Source: an uncultured Prochlorococcus sp.
Lineage (GTDB): Bacteria; Cyanobacteriota; Cyanobacteriia; PCC-6307; Cyanobiaceae
Direction: 5' to 3'
Assembly: GCA_902560875.1 (NCBI GenBank)
Contig: CACENO010000002.1
Span: 43,864-107,863, forward strand
DNA length: 64,000 nucleotides
The position numbers and the translations under genes were made by a program. Under the pieces are notes generated by a model, which was not told the DNA's origin, searched no databases, and was given only the letters and a program-made list of their open reading frames with translations. This document shows positions 40,547 through 50,582 of this stretch, piece by piece. Each line of letters opens with the position of its first letter. The first letter of the stretch is position 1.

Positions 40547-42343
40547 ATGGCTTTGAATGATTTCCAACGTGTAAGACGTTTAGGACGTTACTTGGAGCAG
40601 GATAGAAAGCGGTTAGCATTAATTTTTTTAATTCTCCTTCCAGTTGCTTTTGCTGGAGCTATTCAACCACTTTTAGTTGGTCAAGCAATAAGTGTCTTAA
40701 GGGGTGAGGCAACTTTTTACTTTTTAAAGGATTTGCCGATGAGTTCATCTATAAGGTTTTTGATTGGGGGGTTATTAATATCAGTTTTGCTTAGATTGTT
40801 TTTGCAGGGATATCAGACTTATAACATTCAGGCTGTAGGTCAGCGACTTACTGCTCGCATAAGGCATGATCTTTTTTCTCATGCGATGGCCCTGTCTCTG
40901 CGCTATCACGAAAGAATGCCAGTAGGAAAACTTCTCACTAGGTTGACTAGTGATGTTGATGCATTATCTGAAGTATTTGGTAGCGGAGCAGTAGGAGTTT
41001 TGGCTGATGTAGTGAGTCTATTAGTAATAGCAGTTACTATGCTTCTAGTTGATTGGCGACTAGGATTTTTATTGCTACTTACACAAATACCTGTTACATT
41101 CTTTATCCTCTGGCTCCAGAAGAGATATAGACGAGCTAATTATAAAGTTAGAGAAGAACTTTCACAGTTAAATGCAGATTTTCAGGAGAATCTGCAAGGA
41201 CTTGAGGTCGTTCAGATGTTTCGCCGAGAAAACATCAATGGACGTAAATTTAATAAGACAGGGTTGATTTACCGTCAAGCAGTTAATGGAACTATTTTTT
41301 ATGATAGTAGCATTTCTGCATTCATAGAATGGGTTTCATTAGCTGCAGTTGCAACTGTTCTTGCCGTTGGTGGTTTGATGGTAACTGCAGGAACAATGGG
41401 ATTAGGTCCCTTGACTACTTTTATACTTTATTCTCAAAGACTGTTTGAACCACTTCGTCAACTAGCTGAGCGATTTACTCAGATACAAGGAGGGTTGACT
41501 GCAGTTGAAAGGATAGGAGAGTTGTTAGAGCAAAAGATTGAAATTTCTGATAATGATCCAATAAAAACAAGTTCAATTGAGTTGGCGAATTCTTCTAGAG
41601 GCGATTTAGGTGAAGTGATTTTTGAGAATGTCAGTTTTTCTTATCGACCCGACGAGCCAATTCTTAGAAATCTTGACTTTAGAATTGCACCTGGTGAAAA
41701 TGTTGCTTTAGTTGGTCCTACTGGTTCTGGGAAAACAACATTAATTAGATTACTTTGTAGGCTTTATGAACCTCAGAATGGAAGGATTCTTATAGATGGA
41801 AATGATATTAGGAGAATTCCAATTTCTTACCTGCGTAAGCAGTTAGGAGTTGTACTTCAAGACACTTTTTTGTTTAGTGGCAATGTTGCTGAAAATTTGA
41901 GATTGGATACAGAAATTGATGATGTTCGTTTAATAGAAATTTGCAGAGACCTTGGGTTGCAAAATCTTTTATCTAAGTTGCCCAGTGGTTTGAATACTGA
42001 GTTGAGAGAACGTGGCTCAAACCTTTCTTCAGGGGAGCGTCAATTGTTATCGGTCGCCAGAGTAGCAATTCGCAATCCGAGGGTTTTGATAATGGATGAA
42101 GCGACAGCTTTTATGGACCCTTCAACTGAAGCGACTTTACAAAGAGACTTAGACAGGTTGCTAGAAAAAAGAACTGCGCTGGTAATTGCACATCGTCTTG
42201 CAACAGTTGAATCTGCCGATCGCATTTTAGTTTTAAGAAGGGGTGTCTTGGTAGAGCAGGGAACCCATAAGGAGCTTCGTGATTTAGGTGGCCTATATGC
42301 ACAATTGGCTGATTTGCAAGAGCGTGGCTTGGCTAAACTTTGA
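40547..42343 (+). CDS. ABC exporter, MsbA-like (membrane plus ATPase in one chain)
   Basis: This is a half-transporter of the lipid/multidrug exporter type. Residues 1-320 carry about six membrane helices with the TARIRHDLFSHAMAL coupling region. The ATPase domain has GPTGSGKTTLIRLL (Walker A), LSSGERQLLSVARV (signature) and RVLIMDEATAFMDP (Walker B). At 598 aa it is normal. The substrate is not fixed by sequence; lipid or polysaccharide precursors are plausible. It shares a transcript unit with hisG by spacing. Confidence 0.93.
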   Translation: MALNDFQRVRRLGRYLEQDRKRLALIFLILLPVAFAGAIQPLLVGQAISVLRGEATFYFLKDLPMSSSIRFLIGGLLISVLLRLFLQGYQTYNIQAVGQRLTARIRHDLFSHAMALSLRYHERMPVGKLLTRLTSDVDALSEVFGSGAVGVLADVVSLLVIAVTMLLVDWRLGFLLLLTQIPVTFFILWLQKRYRRANYKVREELSQLNADFQENLQGLEVVQMFRRENINGRKFNKTGLIYRQAVNGTIFYDSSISAFIEWVSLAAVATVLAVGGLMVTAGTMGLGPLTTFILYSQRLFEPLRQLAERFTQIQGGLTAVERIGELLEQKIEISDNDPIKTSSIELANSSRGDLGEVIFENVSFSYRPDEPILRNLDFRIAPGENVALVGPTGSGKTTLIRLLCRLYEPQNGRILIDGNDIRRIPISYLRKQLGVVLQDTFLFSGNVAENLRLDTEIDDVRLIEICRDLGLQNLLSKLPSGLNTELRERGSNLSSGERQLLSVARVAIRNPRVLIMDEATAFMDPSTEATLQRDLDRLLEKRTALVIAHRLATVESADRILVLRRGVLVEQGTHKELRDLGGLYAQLADLQERGLAKL

Positions 42344-42401
42344 TTAAGAGGTCATATGATTATGATTATCAAGAAGGATCAAGGTAGTTGAGAGAAGAAA
42401 T

Positions 42402-42905
42402 TTGATTAGCTCTTTTGCCCTCTCTACTGAAGAACTTCGAGAGTCTTATGGGCAAGGAGCATGTCATTGCCCTTCACCTAATGAGCAGATGACCTTAGTA
42501 TTTAGTCAATCTAAAGCTTTGGATTTAGTAGAGCTTGAACAGTTGCTTCAGTCAGTTGGGTGGAGTCATAGACCACCTCGTAAAGTCAAGAAAGCATTAG
42601 ATAACAGTTTACTTAAAGTAGGTTTATGGAAGCATGATCCCAAATTCCCTCGTCTGATTGGATTCGCTAGGTGTACTGGGGATGGATTGATTGAGGCAAC
42701 TGTCTGGGATGTTGCAGTGCTCCCGATCTATCAGGGTTTTGGTCTTGGGAAACAGCTAATGATTTATATCAAAAAATCACTTAAAGAAATTGGTATTAGA
42801 AGAATTACGTTATTCGCTGATCCTGGAGTTGTGGAGTTTTACACGAGACAAGGTTGGGTGCTCGAACCAAAAGGACATAGATGTGCTTTTTGGTATGCTA
42901 ATTAA
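42402..42905 (+). CDS. GNAT acetyltransferase, Ycf52 type
   Basis: This is an N-acetyltransferase of the family that includes the plastid-encoded Ycf52 and plant NSI. EATVWDVAVLPIYQGFGLGKQLM contains the acetyl-CoA-binding Q/GxGxG loop, and FYTRQGWVLEPKGH is the C-terminal signature. It starts at TTG (167 aa). The first 30 residues are not conserved GNAT sequence. The substrate is unknown; plant homologues acetylate lysines or N termini of plastid proteins. Confidence 0.88.
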   Translation: MISSFALSTEELRESYGQGACHCPSPNEQMTLVFSQSKALDLVELEQLLQSVGWSHRPPRKVKKALDNSLLKVGLWKHDPKFPRLIGFARCTGDGLIEATVWDVAVLPIYQGFGLGKQLMIYIKKSLKEIGIRRITLFADPGVVEFYTRQGWVLEPKGHRCAFWYAN

Positions 42906-43022
42906 TAGGTATAGTCTAGTATTTTGGTGGGCGGAATACTCTTGTAATTTAATATAGAAGTTGAATCTTTTTTGTTGAAAATATTTTTTCATTAATAATA
43001 ACTACTAGAATTAAATGCTTTA

Positions 43023-43724
43023 TTATTTTGAGGAATAATATTCATTTGCAAGAATTCTAGAACTTTCACCTCTTATCCAGCGAGATCGTAACCTTGCATT
43101 TTTTATTGCTTTTGTAAAAACATTAATATTTTTCCATCCACGGTCATCGCTATAAATAGGTATTCCTATTCCTTTGATATTTTGTTTTGGTATCCTCCTG
43201 ATTAAGTCTAGATCTTCCATTAGATAAAGTGGCCTATACCCACCTATTTGTTGATATAATTTTCTGCTTATTAGTAAACCTTGGTCACCATATGGCCGTT
43301 TGAATAAATGTGACCTTATGGCGACAGAAAACTCCATCAGCCTAAGGGCAAAACTCTTACCTTCAACTTTTAATGTGAAATACCAAGCTATATTTTCTGA
43401 TGAGGATTGATTAATTATTTTTTTTATAAAATGCGGCCAGTTTATTGGCAATCTGCTATCAGCATGAAGAAAAAGAATCCAATCTCCTTTTGTGTTGTAG
43501 GCACCATGCTGAAGTTGAGCGCCTCTATTTGCTTCAGTTATTTGGAGGGTATTTGCTCCAGCCAATTGTGAAACTGAGAGGGTGAGATCTTTACTGCAAG
43601 CATCGCAAATACAAATTTCCAATTCATCTGGCCAGCGTTGCAGATCAGCTATTAATAATGGAAGGTGACTCGCCTCATTAAGACTTGGAATGACAATGCT
43701 CAGTGTTTGTGATTTTTTAGCCAT
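43023..43724 (-). CDS. Family 2 glycosyltransferase, TIGR04283-type
   Basis: This is a short GT-A fold transferase. LSIVIPSLNEASHLP begins the nucleotide-binding region, and WILFLHADSRLP contains the DxD-like acidic metal site. GGYRPLYLMEDLDLIRRI follows. At 233 aa (start MAKKSQTL; the ORF track begins six codons earlier) it fits TIGR04283 (transferase 2). These proteins regularly pair with TIGR04282 proteins, as here, and some databases link the pair to arsenosugar synthesis. The sugar acceptor is unknown. Confidence 0.85.
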   Translation of the reverse strand: MAKKSQTLSIVIPSLNEASHLPLLIADLQRWPDELEICICDACSKDLTLSVSQLAGANTLQITEANRGAQLQHGAYNTKGDWILFLHADSRLPINWPHFIKKIINQSSSENIAWYFTLKVEGKSFALRLMEFSVAIRSHLFKRPYGDQGLLISRKLYQQIGGYRPLYLMEDLDLIRRIPKQNIKGIGIPIYSDDRGWKNINVFTKAIKNARLRSRWIRGESSRILANEYYSSK

Positions 43725-44358
43725 GCCATGGATAAAGGTCATCTAATTGATCAAGATCGTTTTTTTGAAGGAGCAACCTCGGTTTTATTTTATTGGCATT
43801 AGCTTTGTCAATTGTTTTCTTAAAGACTTGATTTGTTCCCCAAGGTATTCCACTAAAAGGCCATGTTGCTACAGGTTTGACAAGGTCACCAGTTAACCCC
43901 ATTAACCAATAACCACCATCAAAAGAAGGGCCCAGGACTAGTTCATCCTTCTTTAAATATTCAATTGCTTCGATTATATCAAGTTGGCAAAGATTAGGTA
44001 AATCCGTTCCTATGAGAATTGTGGTTTTAGAAGCTTTGAAATGGGATTGCTTCCCTTGCGCTATTAATACTTGCCTTCTCATGCGATGTCCAAGTGTTCC
44101 TTCTCCTTGCAGGATAATTCTTTTAATTCCTTCTTGTTTTCCCCATCTTTTGGCTGCTTTTGGTGATAACCCAGAAATTGCAAAATGTATATCGATTAGG
44201 CCTTTGTCTTCAAGTGATTGTGCTACACCAATTGTATGCTTTGTTAGACGAAGTTGTATTGAGGAAGCTCCTTTTGCCCCAATGTCAGCTGCAAGCCTTT
44301 TTTTACAACGACCTATGGCAGGCCAACGAGCCATTATAACTAGAGCGGGCTTGTTCAT
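43717..44358 (-). CDS. TIGR04282/DUF2064 glycosyltransferase-like protein
   Basis: The gene encodes a nucleotidyltransferase-fold protein of the CofC-like DUF2064 group. PALVIMARWPAIGRCKKRLA is the diagnostic N terminus, TILIGTDLPNLCQLDIIEA the acidic motif and LVLGPSFDGGYWLMGL the family signature. At 213 aa it is normal. Its 3' end overlaps the partner glycosyltransferase, and the two are on one transcript. The annotation as an arsenosugar-pathway protein comes from the pair TIGR04282/04283. Its real substrate here is unproven. Confidence 0.87.
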   Translation of the reverse strand: MNKPALVIMARWPAIGRCKKRLAADIGAKGASSIQLRLTKHTIGVAQSLEDKGLIDIHFAISGLSPKAAKRWGKQEGIKRIILQGEGTLGHRMRRQVLIAQGKQSHFKASKTTILIGTDLPNLCQLDIIEAIEYLKKDELVLGPSFDGGYWLMGLTGDLVKPVATWPFSGIPWGTNQVFKKTIDKANANKIKPRLLLQKNDLDQLDDLYPWHG

Positions 44359-44802
44359 GCAATTTAATTGCTATGACTAGTTGCGGTTATTTCTTTTTTA
44401 ATGAGTTGATGTTTGAAACTAGCTCTAGTCATATTAATAGTAGATTAAATTTTCTAATTGCTCAGAAATTTCTAAGAATTATATAAAAAGTTCAGATAGA
44501 AGCCTTTTTAGGATGGAAAAGGTTGCTTTCCAAAAAAGAAGGGTCCAGGGAAGTATCTCAAAATTGCTTTCTTGCGCTGAAATTGATGTACGCATTTGAT
44601 GATTAAGTAACTCTTCGTTTCAGCCTTTTTTGATAAGTCTGCCTGCTTAGGACAAATTTCCTACTTGAATTGGGGAAGAAAACAAGTGAGGGCAGGACTT
44701 CTCTTGATCACGAGCAGTTAAGAGTGCCTGCTTTAGTGTTTGGTGACGAAATGCCTTTAAGGCTAGAAATGCTTAGATTCAGCTTCCTATTAGAAAAGAC
44801 CA
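44359..44802. other. Intergenic upstream of dnaA, 444 bp
   Basis: This divergent spacer lies between the TIGR04282 gene and dnaA. I searched by eye for DnaA-box-like TTATCCACA clusters and saw none, so I do not call an origin here. No ORF worth reporting. Confidence 0.5.
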
Positions 44803-46203
44803 GTGCCAAAGGGCGATGATCTGTGGAGAAAGGTTCAGGAGGCCCTTCAGCAAAATCTAAGTAAACCAACCTTTGAGACATGGATAAGACCTGCGACATG
44901 TAGCGATTTCAAAGATGGAGAGATGACACTCCAAGCTCCAAATAGCTTTTCAAGCGATTGGTTGCGAAAAAATTATGCACAAACAATTCAAGACTTTGCT
45001 ACTCAAATCTATGGTCATCCGGTTCGAGTAACTATCAATACAAAGACGATTGATCGCAATGAGAAATTAATAGTTGCTTCAGGACCGCCAGAACCAACAA
45101 CTATTTCTCCTAATAGAGTTTCTAATGCTGTTGTTAATACGGCCGCTTTGCCAAATGGTCCACAAAGAATTCTTCCAGGTTTGAATCTTCGATATGTATT
45201 TAATAGATTTGTTGTTGGACCTAATAGCCGAATGGCACATGCTGCTGCTTTAGCAGTAGCAGAGGCTCCTGGTCGTGAATTTAACCCTCTGTTTATTTGT
45301 GGAGGAGTCGGATTAGGTAAAACTCACTTAATGCAGGCGATAGGACATTATCGATTGGAGATTGATCCCAGTGCCAAGGTCTTTTATGTATCTACTGAGA
45401 CATTTACTAATGATTTAATTCTTGCTATTAGAAAAGATGGAATGCAAGCCTTTAGAGACAGGTATAGGGCTGCTGATTTGATTTTGGTTGATGATATTCA
45501 GTTCATTGAAGGGAAGGAGTACACACAAGAGGAGTTTTTTCATACTTTTAATGCTTTGCATGAGGCCGGTCGACAAATTGTTATTGCAAGTGATAGACCT
45601 CCTAGCCAAATTCCTCGTCTTCAGGAACGATTGATTTCAAGATTTTCAATGGGCTTAATTGCTGATATTCAAGCGCCAGATCTGGAGACAAGGATGGCAA
45701 TTTTACAAAAGAAGGCAGAACAAGAACGCATGAGGCTGCCCCGAGAGTTGGTTCATTTCATAGCAGGAAGATTTACTTCAAACATTAGAGAGCTTGAAGG
45801 AGCATTAACTCGAGCTGTTGCGTTTTCTTCAATTACAGGACTCCCAATGACTGTTGAATCAGTCGCTCCTATGCTTGACCCTAATGGTCAAGGAGTTGAA
45901 GTAACGCCAAAACAGGTTATTGAAAAGGTATCTCAGGTTTTTGAAGTTACTTCTGAAGAGATGCGTAGCAATAGTAGAAGACGACCTGTTAGTCAAGCTA
46001 GGCAAGTTGGTATGTATTTAATGAGGCATGGAACAGATTTAAGTTTGCCAAGAATAGGAGAGGCTTTTGGAGGAAAAGACCATACAACTGTTATGTATGC
46101 AATTGAACAGATTGAGAAAAAATTATCTAGTGATCCTCAGATAGCTAGCCAGGTTCAGAGAGTAAAAGATCTTTTGCAAATAGATTCGCGCAAAAAACGC
46201 TAA
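44803..46203 (+). CDS. dnaA: Chromosomal replication initiator DnaA
   Basis: DnaA binds and melts oriC. Domain I is at the N terminus ([13 protein letters not shown]). The AAA+ domain has [18 protein letters not shown] (Walker A) and [14 protein letters not shown] (Walker B). The C-terminal domain IV has [18 protein letters not shown], the DNA-box-binding signature. It starts with GTG and is 466 aa. No dnaN or box cluster is adjacent, consistent with cyanobacteria where dnaA and the origin are often apart. Confidence 0.97.
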   Translation: MPKGDDLWRKVQEALQQNLSKPTFETWIRPATCSDFKDGEMTLQAPNSFSSDWLRKNYAQTIQDFATQIYGHPVRVTINTKTIDRNEKLIVASGPPEPTTISPNRVSNAVVNTAALPNGPQRILPGLNLRYVFNRFVVGPNSRMAHAAALAVAEAPGREFNPLFICGGVGLGKTHLMQAIGHYRLEIDPSAKVFYVSTETFTNDLILAIRKDGMQAFRDRYRAADLILVDDIQFIEGKEYTQEEFFHTFNALHEAGRQIVIASDRPPSQIPRLQERLISRFSMGLIADIQAPDLETRMAILQKKAEQERMRLPRELVHFIAGRFTSNIRELEGALTRAVAFSSITGLPMTVESVAPMLDPNGQGVEVTPKQVIEKVSQVFEVTSEEMRSNSRRRPVSQARQVGMYLMRHGTDLSLPRIGEAFGGKDHTTVMYAIEQIEKKLSSDPQIASQVQRVKDLLQIDSRKKR

Positions 46204-46305
46204 AGGAAGTTAACAAATATAGATAGATCATTTAAGGGTATGACTACTAAACATAGCAAATAAGATATAGACCTCTATTTCTTATTTGCAGGCTTTTGGA
46301 TTGTT

Positions 46306-47568
46306 TTAGCTATTGCTTAAAAAAGGCTCTGGATCTTGGTCGTATCGATTCCTAGTTGGAATAGCTGTACTTTGCTTTGAATTATCTAGATGAGCAGTCT
46401 TTTCGAGCGCTTGCCTTATGGACCTTGCTGCTAGTAATGGCATGTCTCGAGGAACCGATATTCTGTCTCTGAGGTAACGCAATCCTACGGCACTTCCTTT
46501 GTTTGGAGGGCATATTTTTTGGGTTACTAATAGAGTGAGTGCGGCTCTTAAAGGTTGATCAAATAGTTTGGGCCCTAATGGATTTACTTGCATTATTGTT
46601 TCTCGGTGTTTAAGAATCCTTGTAACGGCAATGGAAGCTGGTTCGATATTTGAGCTTTCTTGTGGAGTGAAATTAGTTTCTAGTTTTCCGAGGCCTTCAC
46701 CTGAGTCTATGGCGGTAGAGAAAAATTTTTGTTTTGCGTTGTAGTCGAACCAGCATCCACCCATTTGAGGGGGTAAGTCGTGAGCATGGGTATGAAAATC
46801 TCCCTGAGTTCCTCTATATTCATCAAGATTCTCTAAAGATTGGAACCATCTATTTATGCCTGGATATTCTTCGCGAAGACATAATCCTTTGTAGTAAGTA
46901 AGGGATGCATTCATTCTTTCTACATAAGGTATGAAAATAACATCGGAGCTTCCAGGGTATGAATATTTTGAATTTTTGAAGACTGGATCTAGCCAAGGTT
47001 CCTTGCCTGTATTTAATTGATCCTCCAGTTCTTGCGCAACTACTTGAAATTGCTTTTTAGGCTGTTTTTTCAAGAGTGATGGATTGCAAAGCCAAATGCA
47101 CCAAGCTCGGAACAACCGTCGTTCTAGATTCCTAAATCTCAGACTTTGTGGGTCTTCTAAGGGTGTGCCTAGCGGTCCAAATTCACGTTCTAATTCAATA
47201 AGGATTTGGTCACTTTCTGTGATTATTTTTTTGTCCAGTTCTAATGCTGGGAGCATTCCTGAGGGGACTTTTTTGATATACCAATTTTCCTTCTTTCCAT
47301 AGCAGCGCATGGTTACTTTCTTGATTTGGTAAGGGATTTTTTTCCACTCAAGCCATAGCCATACTTTTTGGCAATAAGGGCACCAAGCGTGATGATCTCG
47401 ATAAAGGGTTACTCTTATGTTCTCTTTCGATTGTCCAAATAGGCGAAGAACTGAATAGGAGTTTGTAGGTCCATTAATACGATCTTCGTCTTGTGTCCCA
47501 AATGCTGACAACTCTTTCCAACTTAGAGTGTTTGTTGTGACTGCATTAGATTCCATCTTGGACGGCAA
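46306..47568 (-). CDS. Glutathione S-transferase-like protein with extra C-terminal domain
   Basis: Residues 50-130 form a thioredoxin-like GST N-domain with DHHAWCPYCQKVWLWLEWKK (CPYC active site), followed by an alpha-helical GST C-domain to about residue 265. A further 150 residues (WFDYNAKQKFFSTAID to the end) are unlike GST; they include RNRYDQDPEPFLSNS at the C terminus. The total is 420 aa, long for a GST. It is convergent with dnaA. Substrate and role of the extra domain are unknown. Confidence 0.85.
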   Translation of the reverse strand: MPSKMESNAVTTNTLSWKELSAFGTQDEDRINGPTNSYSVLRLFGQSKENIRVTLYRDHHAWCPYCQKVWLWLEWKKIPYQIKKVTMRCYGKKENWYIKKVPSGMLPALELDKKIITESDQILIELEREFGPLGTPLEDPQSLRFRNLERRLFRAWCIWLCNPSLLKKQPKKQFQVVAQELEDQLNTGKEPWLDPVFKNSKYSYPGSSDVIFIPYVERMNASLTYYKGLCLREEYPGINRWFQSLENLDEYRGTQGDFHTHAHDLPPQMGGCWFDYNAKQKFFSTAIDSGEGLGKLETNFTPQESSNIEPASIAVTRILKHRETIMQVNPLGPKLFDQPLRAALTLLVTQKICPPNKGSAVGLRYLRDRISVPRDMPLLAARSIRQALEKTAHLDNSKQSTAIPTRNRYDQDPEPFLSNS

Positions 47569-47725
47569 GCTTAAAGTAAATCAATTCAAGATGATTCTAT
47601 ATTCATGGTGTGAACGAGTTGACCTAAAGTAATGTGGATGGGTTCTTTGTTGACATGTTCAGGAAGTTAATAGATTTTCAAGAAGAAGATTCTTGATGGT
47701 TTTGCTTATTCATCTAATCTATTTT

Positions 47726-47763
47726 AAAAAAGGCTATAAACCTATAGGTTTATAGCCTTTTTT
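47726..47763. terminator. Bidirectional hairpin terminator overlapping a gene stop
   Basis: A perfect 38-base palindrome consists of six A, GGCTATAAACCTA and its complement, then six T. It has a T-tract in both directions. It contains the TAG stop of the minus-strand membrane-protein gene (47742), so the terminator is fused to the end of that coding sequence. Confidence 0.85.
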
Positions 47764-48476
47764 ATTCTTTTTGGAAATGCACTATTCCAGCAATGGCAAA
47801 GAAGTCCCACTGACATTAATAGTTCGAATATTTCTTGATCATTCCTTATCTGTTTTATAGTTGAAGCATATGATATATCGAAGTAAAAATAGAATAATGC
47901 TACTAATAAAAAATATAGGCTATACCGTTTAGCTGGAAAAGCATCAATATTTGGCCACTTCTTCCACCCTAGCCAGCCAAATAATAAGCAAGAAATTTCA
48001 AAAGCAGGATCTAATAATTTATGGTGAAAGAAGTGAATGTTATGCAAATTTGACTCTCCTTGCATATTGATATCCCTTAGTGCATCTAGACCTATTCCTG
48101 TAATACGTTCCCCCCAGCTGATTTCTTCTCCTGCAACAAAAAAGCAAATTATTGCTAGGGCAAGCCAAGCGAACCATTTTTTAGTAAAGATGGAACTTCT
48201 ACGCTTCCAAAGTACAACTGATGAGCAGATAAAAGCCATAAAGAATGATACGAACTGGATCCACTCAAGTGGACCATCTTCGCTCCTGCACCAGTCAAAC
48301 CAGCTGATACCAATTACATCTCTTCCGTAAGGTAGGATGTAAACTAAGCCATAAATTATTAGCAAGTAGACAAGAGGAAAGATATCGACACTTGGATTTA
48401 TTTCTCCCCATGCAGTATTTATTTTCTTAATTTCTCCAGAGGTAAAGGGATTAAGAACTTTTAGAAAGAAATTCAC
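47742..48476 (-). CDS. Multi-spanning membrane protein with GEEISWG motif
   Basis: Six or so hydrophobic segments are visible (for example VYLLIIYGLVYILPYG, WIQFVSFFMAFICSSVVL, WFAWLALAIICFFVAGEE, RYSLYFLLVALFYFYF). The conserved-looking loop GEEISWGERITG follows the third. I recall proteins with an EEISWGQ motif near polysaccharide genes, but I cannot name the family. It is 244 aa long. The next genes on the strand are the outer-membrane barrel and galE, so an envelope role is plausible. It ends inside a terminator palindrome. Confidence 0.75.
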   Translation of the reverse strand: MNFFLKVLNPFTSGEIKKINTAWGEINPSVDIFPLVYLLIIYGLVYILPYGRDVIGISWFDWCRSEDGPLEWIQFVSFFMAFICSSVVLWKRRSSIFTKKWFAWLALAIICFFVAGEEISWGERITGIGLDALRDINMQGESNLHNIHFFHHKLLDPAFEISCLLFGWLGWKKWPNIDAFPAKRYSLYFLLVALFYFYFDISYASTIKQIRNDQEIFELLMSVGLLCHCWNSAFPKRIKKAINL

Positions 48477-48617
48477 GTTTATATTGATAGGTATGAACTA
48501 ACTATGACATACTTTGGATGCCTACATGCTTATCTTAATCATTGTATTTAATTTTACTTAGTTATTAATAAGAATAGCGATATATCTTCTTTATGTATTG
48601 TTGAGGGATTTAAAAGT

Positions 48618-50582
48618 TTAATAGTTCAAATTGAATCTTGCCCCTAGCCTACCCTTGTTGGTGCCCACTAGTTGGCCGATATCTTGTAATCCAGCTGCTG
48701 TACTTGCATAGAGATCTAGATGAACACCTTCGCCAAATAGCCAACGAAGTCCGAGTGTCCCATTGTGAGTAGCATTCTTTGTGTCTACGATATTAACTTC
48801 TGGTATTAATTGAAATCTTCGTGAAATTTGTATATTTGCACCTATCCCAATTCCTTTAGGAGTGCTGACACCATTCCAAGCAATCTTTGGATTGATATTT
48901 AGGGCTAAATTATTATTTATTTCCCAGGTATTGATTAATTCTGTAAATAGATATCCTTGGCCTCCTGAGAGCCATCTATTTCTTCCTGCACTAATTCTGG
49001 CTGCTGTCCAGAATGGTGCATTTCTTATTGGGCTACTAAATATAAATTTTGCACCTACTCTTGTTTTCTCTCCCTCATTATTTAAAAATGTACTTATGAT
49101 TTTCCCTTCTTCTCCATCTCTCTTGGGAATATTTCTAAATGAACCTATGTTAATAAGATCCATTTGAAGAATGTTAGATGGTGAATAACCAATATATCCA
49201 AAGAAATTTTCAGAGCTATCAATATTCCCCCAAACTTGTGTTGTCCCTTCTGCTGGCACTAGTGCTGTATTTACAGTTAAACCTCCCATTGCCAATGAAT
49301 TTTCTCTTAGGCTTAGCTCCCTTTGAGGGGAATCTATTGCATCTGGTGTATATCTAACACCTGCGTAATAACCTAATTTGTTAGCAGATGGAATTGTCAA
49401 AATTCCCGTTGAGGGAGTTGCTCCAAAACTATTGGTTAACATTCCTTCTATCCCTACACGAGGGTTGAGGTCCCAATTTAGTCCAAAACTGATGATAGGA
49501 TTTCTCTTGAACTTGAGATTAGAGTCGAAACTATTATTGCCTGGACCAAATGGAATTAGTGCAGAACTTAAAAGGGTTATATTTGAAATAGGCTTCCAAC
49601 TAAATCCAACTCCAGAGAAATAGTTTTTCCCATAGAATTCACCTTCTCCTCCTTGATCTTTACCTTGCTTTTCAGGTAAGAAGCTAACACCAGATAAAAG
49701 ACTTATTTGCAGCTTTTTATTTGCTTGCCAAGAAATAGGTAAGGATAAAGAACCAATAAAGTTATTTGTACTAACACTTCTAAGAGAAGAGTTGAAAATG
49801 TTAGGGCTCCCACTAGTTACATTCCAAGATTCTATTGATGTTTCTAAAGCAGCTTTAAATTTATCTATAGTAAACAAGGGAAGTTTTAAAGATGCACCAA
49901 GACTTTCCCAATAGTTTGGAGTACTTTGAGCATTATGAGCTGTTATTGAACTGTAAAGTGGGTCGTCTGCAGTTGAGTAAAACCCTGAAAGTTGAATATC
50001 TTCTGTTAAACCATAATCAAATCTAAATGCATAGTTTTGGTTCCCTGTTCCTTGTGCAGCTCCACCTGAAAATGTTGAAAGAGTAAATACTTTAGCTTCT
50101 ATGTGTCCATCATGTATTTGATTTGTTGTTGGGAATGCAGGTGAAACCCTAAGAGGTAGTGGGAAATCTTCATCTTGTGGTTCGATTTGACTATATAAGA
50201 TTTGTGCCTCTTTGTAAGTTGATGGTTGTCTTAAGTAGTTTCTATTGAATTCTTGTTTGAAATTTAGTTGATCTAGATTGAAATTGAGATCTTCACTCCT
50301 AACGAGTTCCCATTGGATTTTATTTTGTTGGATGTTGGTCTTTAAAGAAGGTTCTTTCCATTCTCTTTCGTTGTCAAATTTTGCGGTTGAAGAAATAGGC
50401 TTTGTGTTGGGATCAATCTTCTCATTGTTATATATAAAATCCTTATTATTATTGATCAGAAGAGGGCTTATTCCTTTATCTGAAAATGTATCCCATATAA
50501 CTTCAGCATTCGCAGGGGAGATAAAAGTTGAGCAGAAGGAAATTGATCCTAATAAACTTGCTGATAGATGAAATATTTTCAT
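48618..50582 (-). CDS. Outer-membrane beta-barrel protein (YjbH-like)
   Basis: This is a predicted secreted outer-membrane protein: an N-terminal signal (MKIFHLSASLLGSISFCSTF) followed by about 130 polar residues and then a long series of alternating strands typical of a barrel. It ends with aromatic-rich RLGARFNLNY, as barrel proteins do. At 654 aa it resembles YjbH-like proteins tied to exopolysaccharide export, but that family label is tentative. Its ATG overlaps the galE stop (ATGA), so they are co-translated. Confidence 0.75.
   Translation of the reverse strand: MKIFHLSASLLGSISFCSTFISPANAEVIWDTFSDKGISPLLINNNKDFIYNNEKIDPNTKPISSTAKFDNEREWKEPSLKTNIQQNKIQWELVRSEDLNFNLDQLNFKQEFNRNYLRQPSTYKEAQILYSQIEPQDEDFPLPLRVSPAFPTTNQIHDGHIEAKVFTLSTFSGGAAQGTGNQNYAFRFDYGLTEDIQLSGFYSTADDPLYSSITAHNAQSTPNYWESLGASLKLPLFTIDKFKAALETSIESWNVTSGSPNIFNSSLRSVSTNNFIGSLSLPISWQANKKLQISLLSGVSFLPEKQGKDQGGEGEFYGKNYFSGVGFSWKPISNITLLSSALIPFGPGNNSFDSNLKFKRNPIISFGLNWDLNPRVGIEGMLTNSFGATPSTGILTIPSANKLGYYAGVRYTPDAIDSPQRELSLRENSLAMGGLTVNTALVPAEGTTQVWGNIDSSENFFGYIGYSPSNILQMDLINIGSFRNIPKRDGEEGKIISTFLNNEGEKTRVGAKFIFSSPIRNAPFWTAARISAGRNRWLSGGQGYLFTELINTWEINNNLALNINPKIAWNGVSTPKGIGIGANIQISRRFQLIPEVNIVDTKNATHNGTLGLRWLFGEGVHLDLYASTAAGLQDIGQLVGTNKGRLGARFNLNY

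Noticed and set aside
44359-44802. Possible replication origin upstream of dnaA
   Set aside because: No cluster of DnaA-box-like sequences seen.
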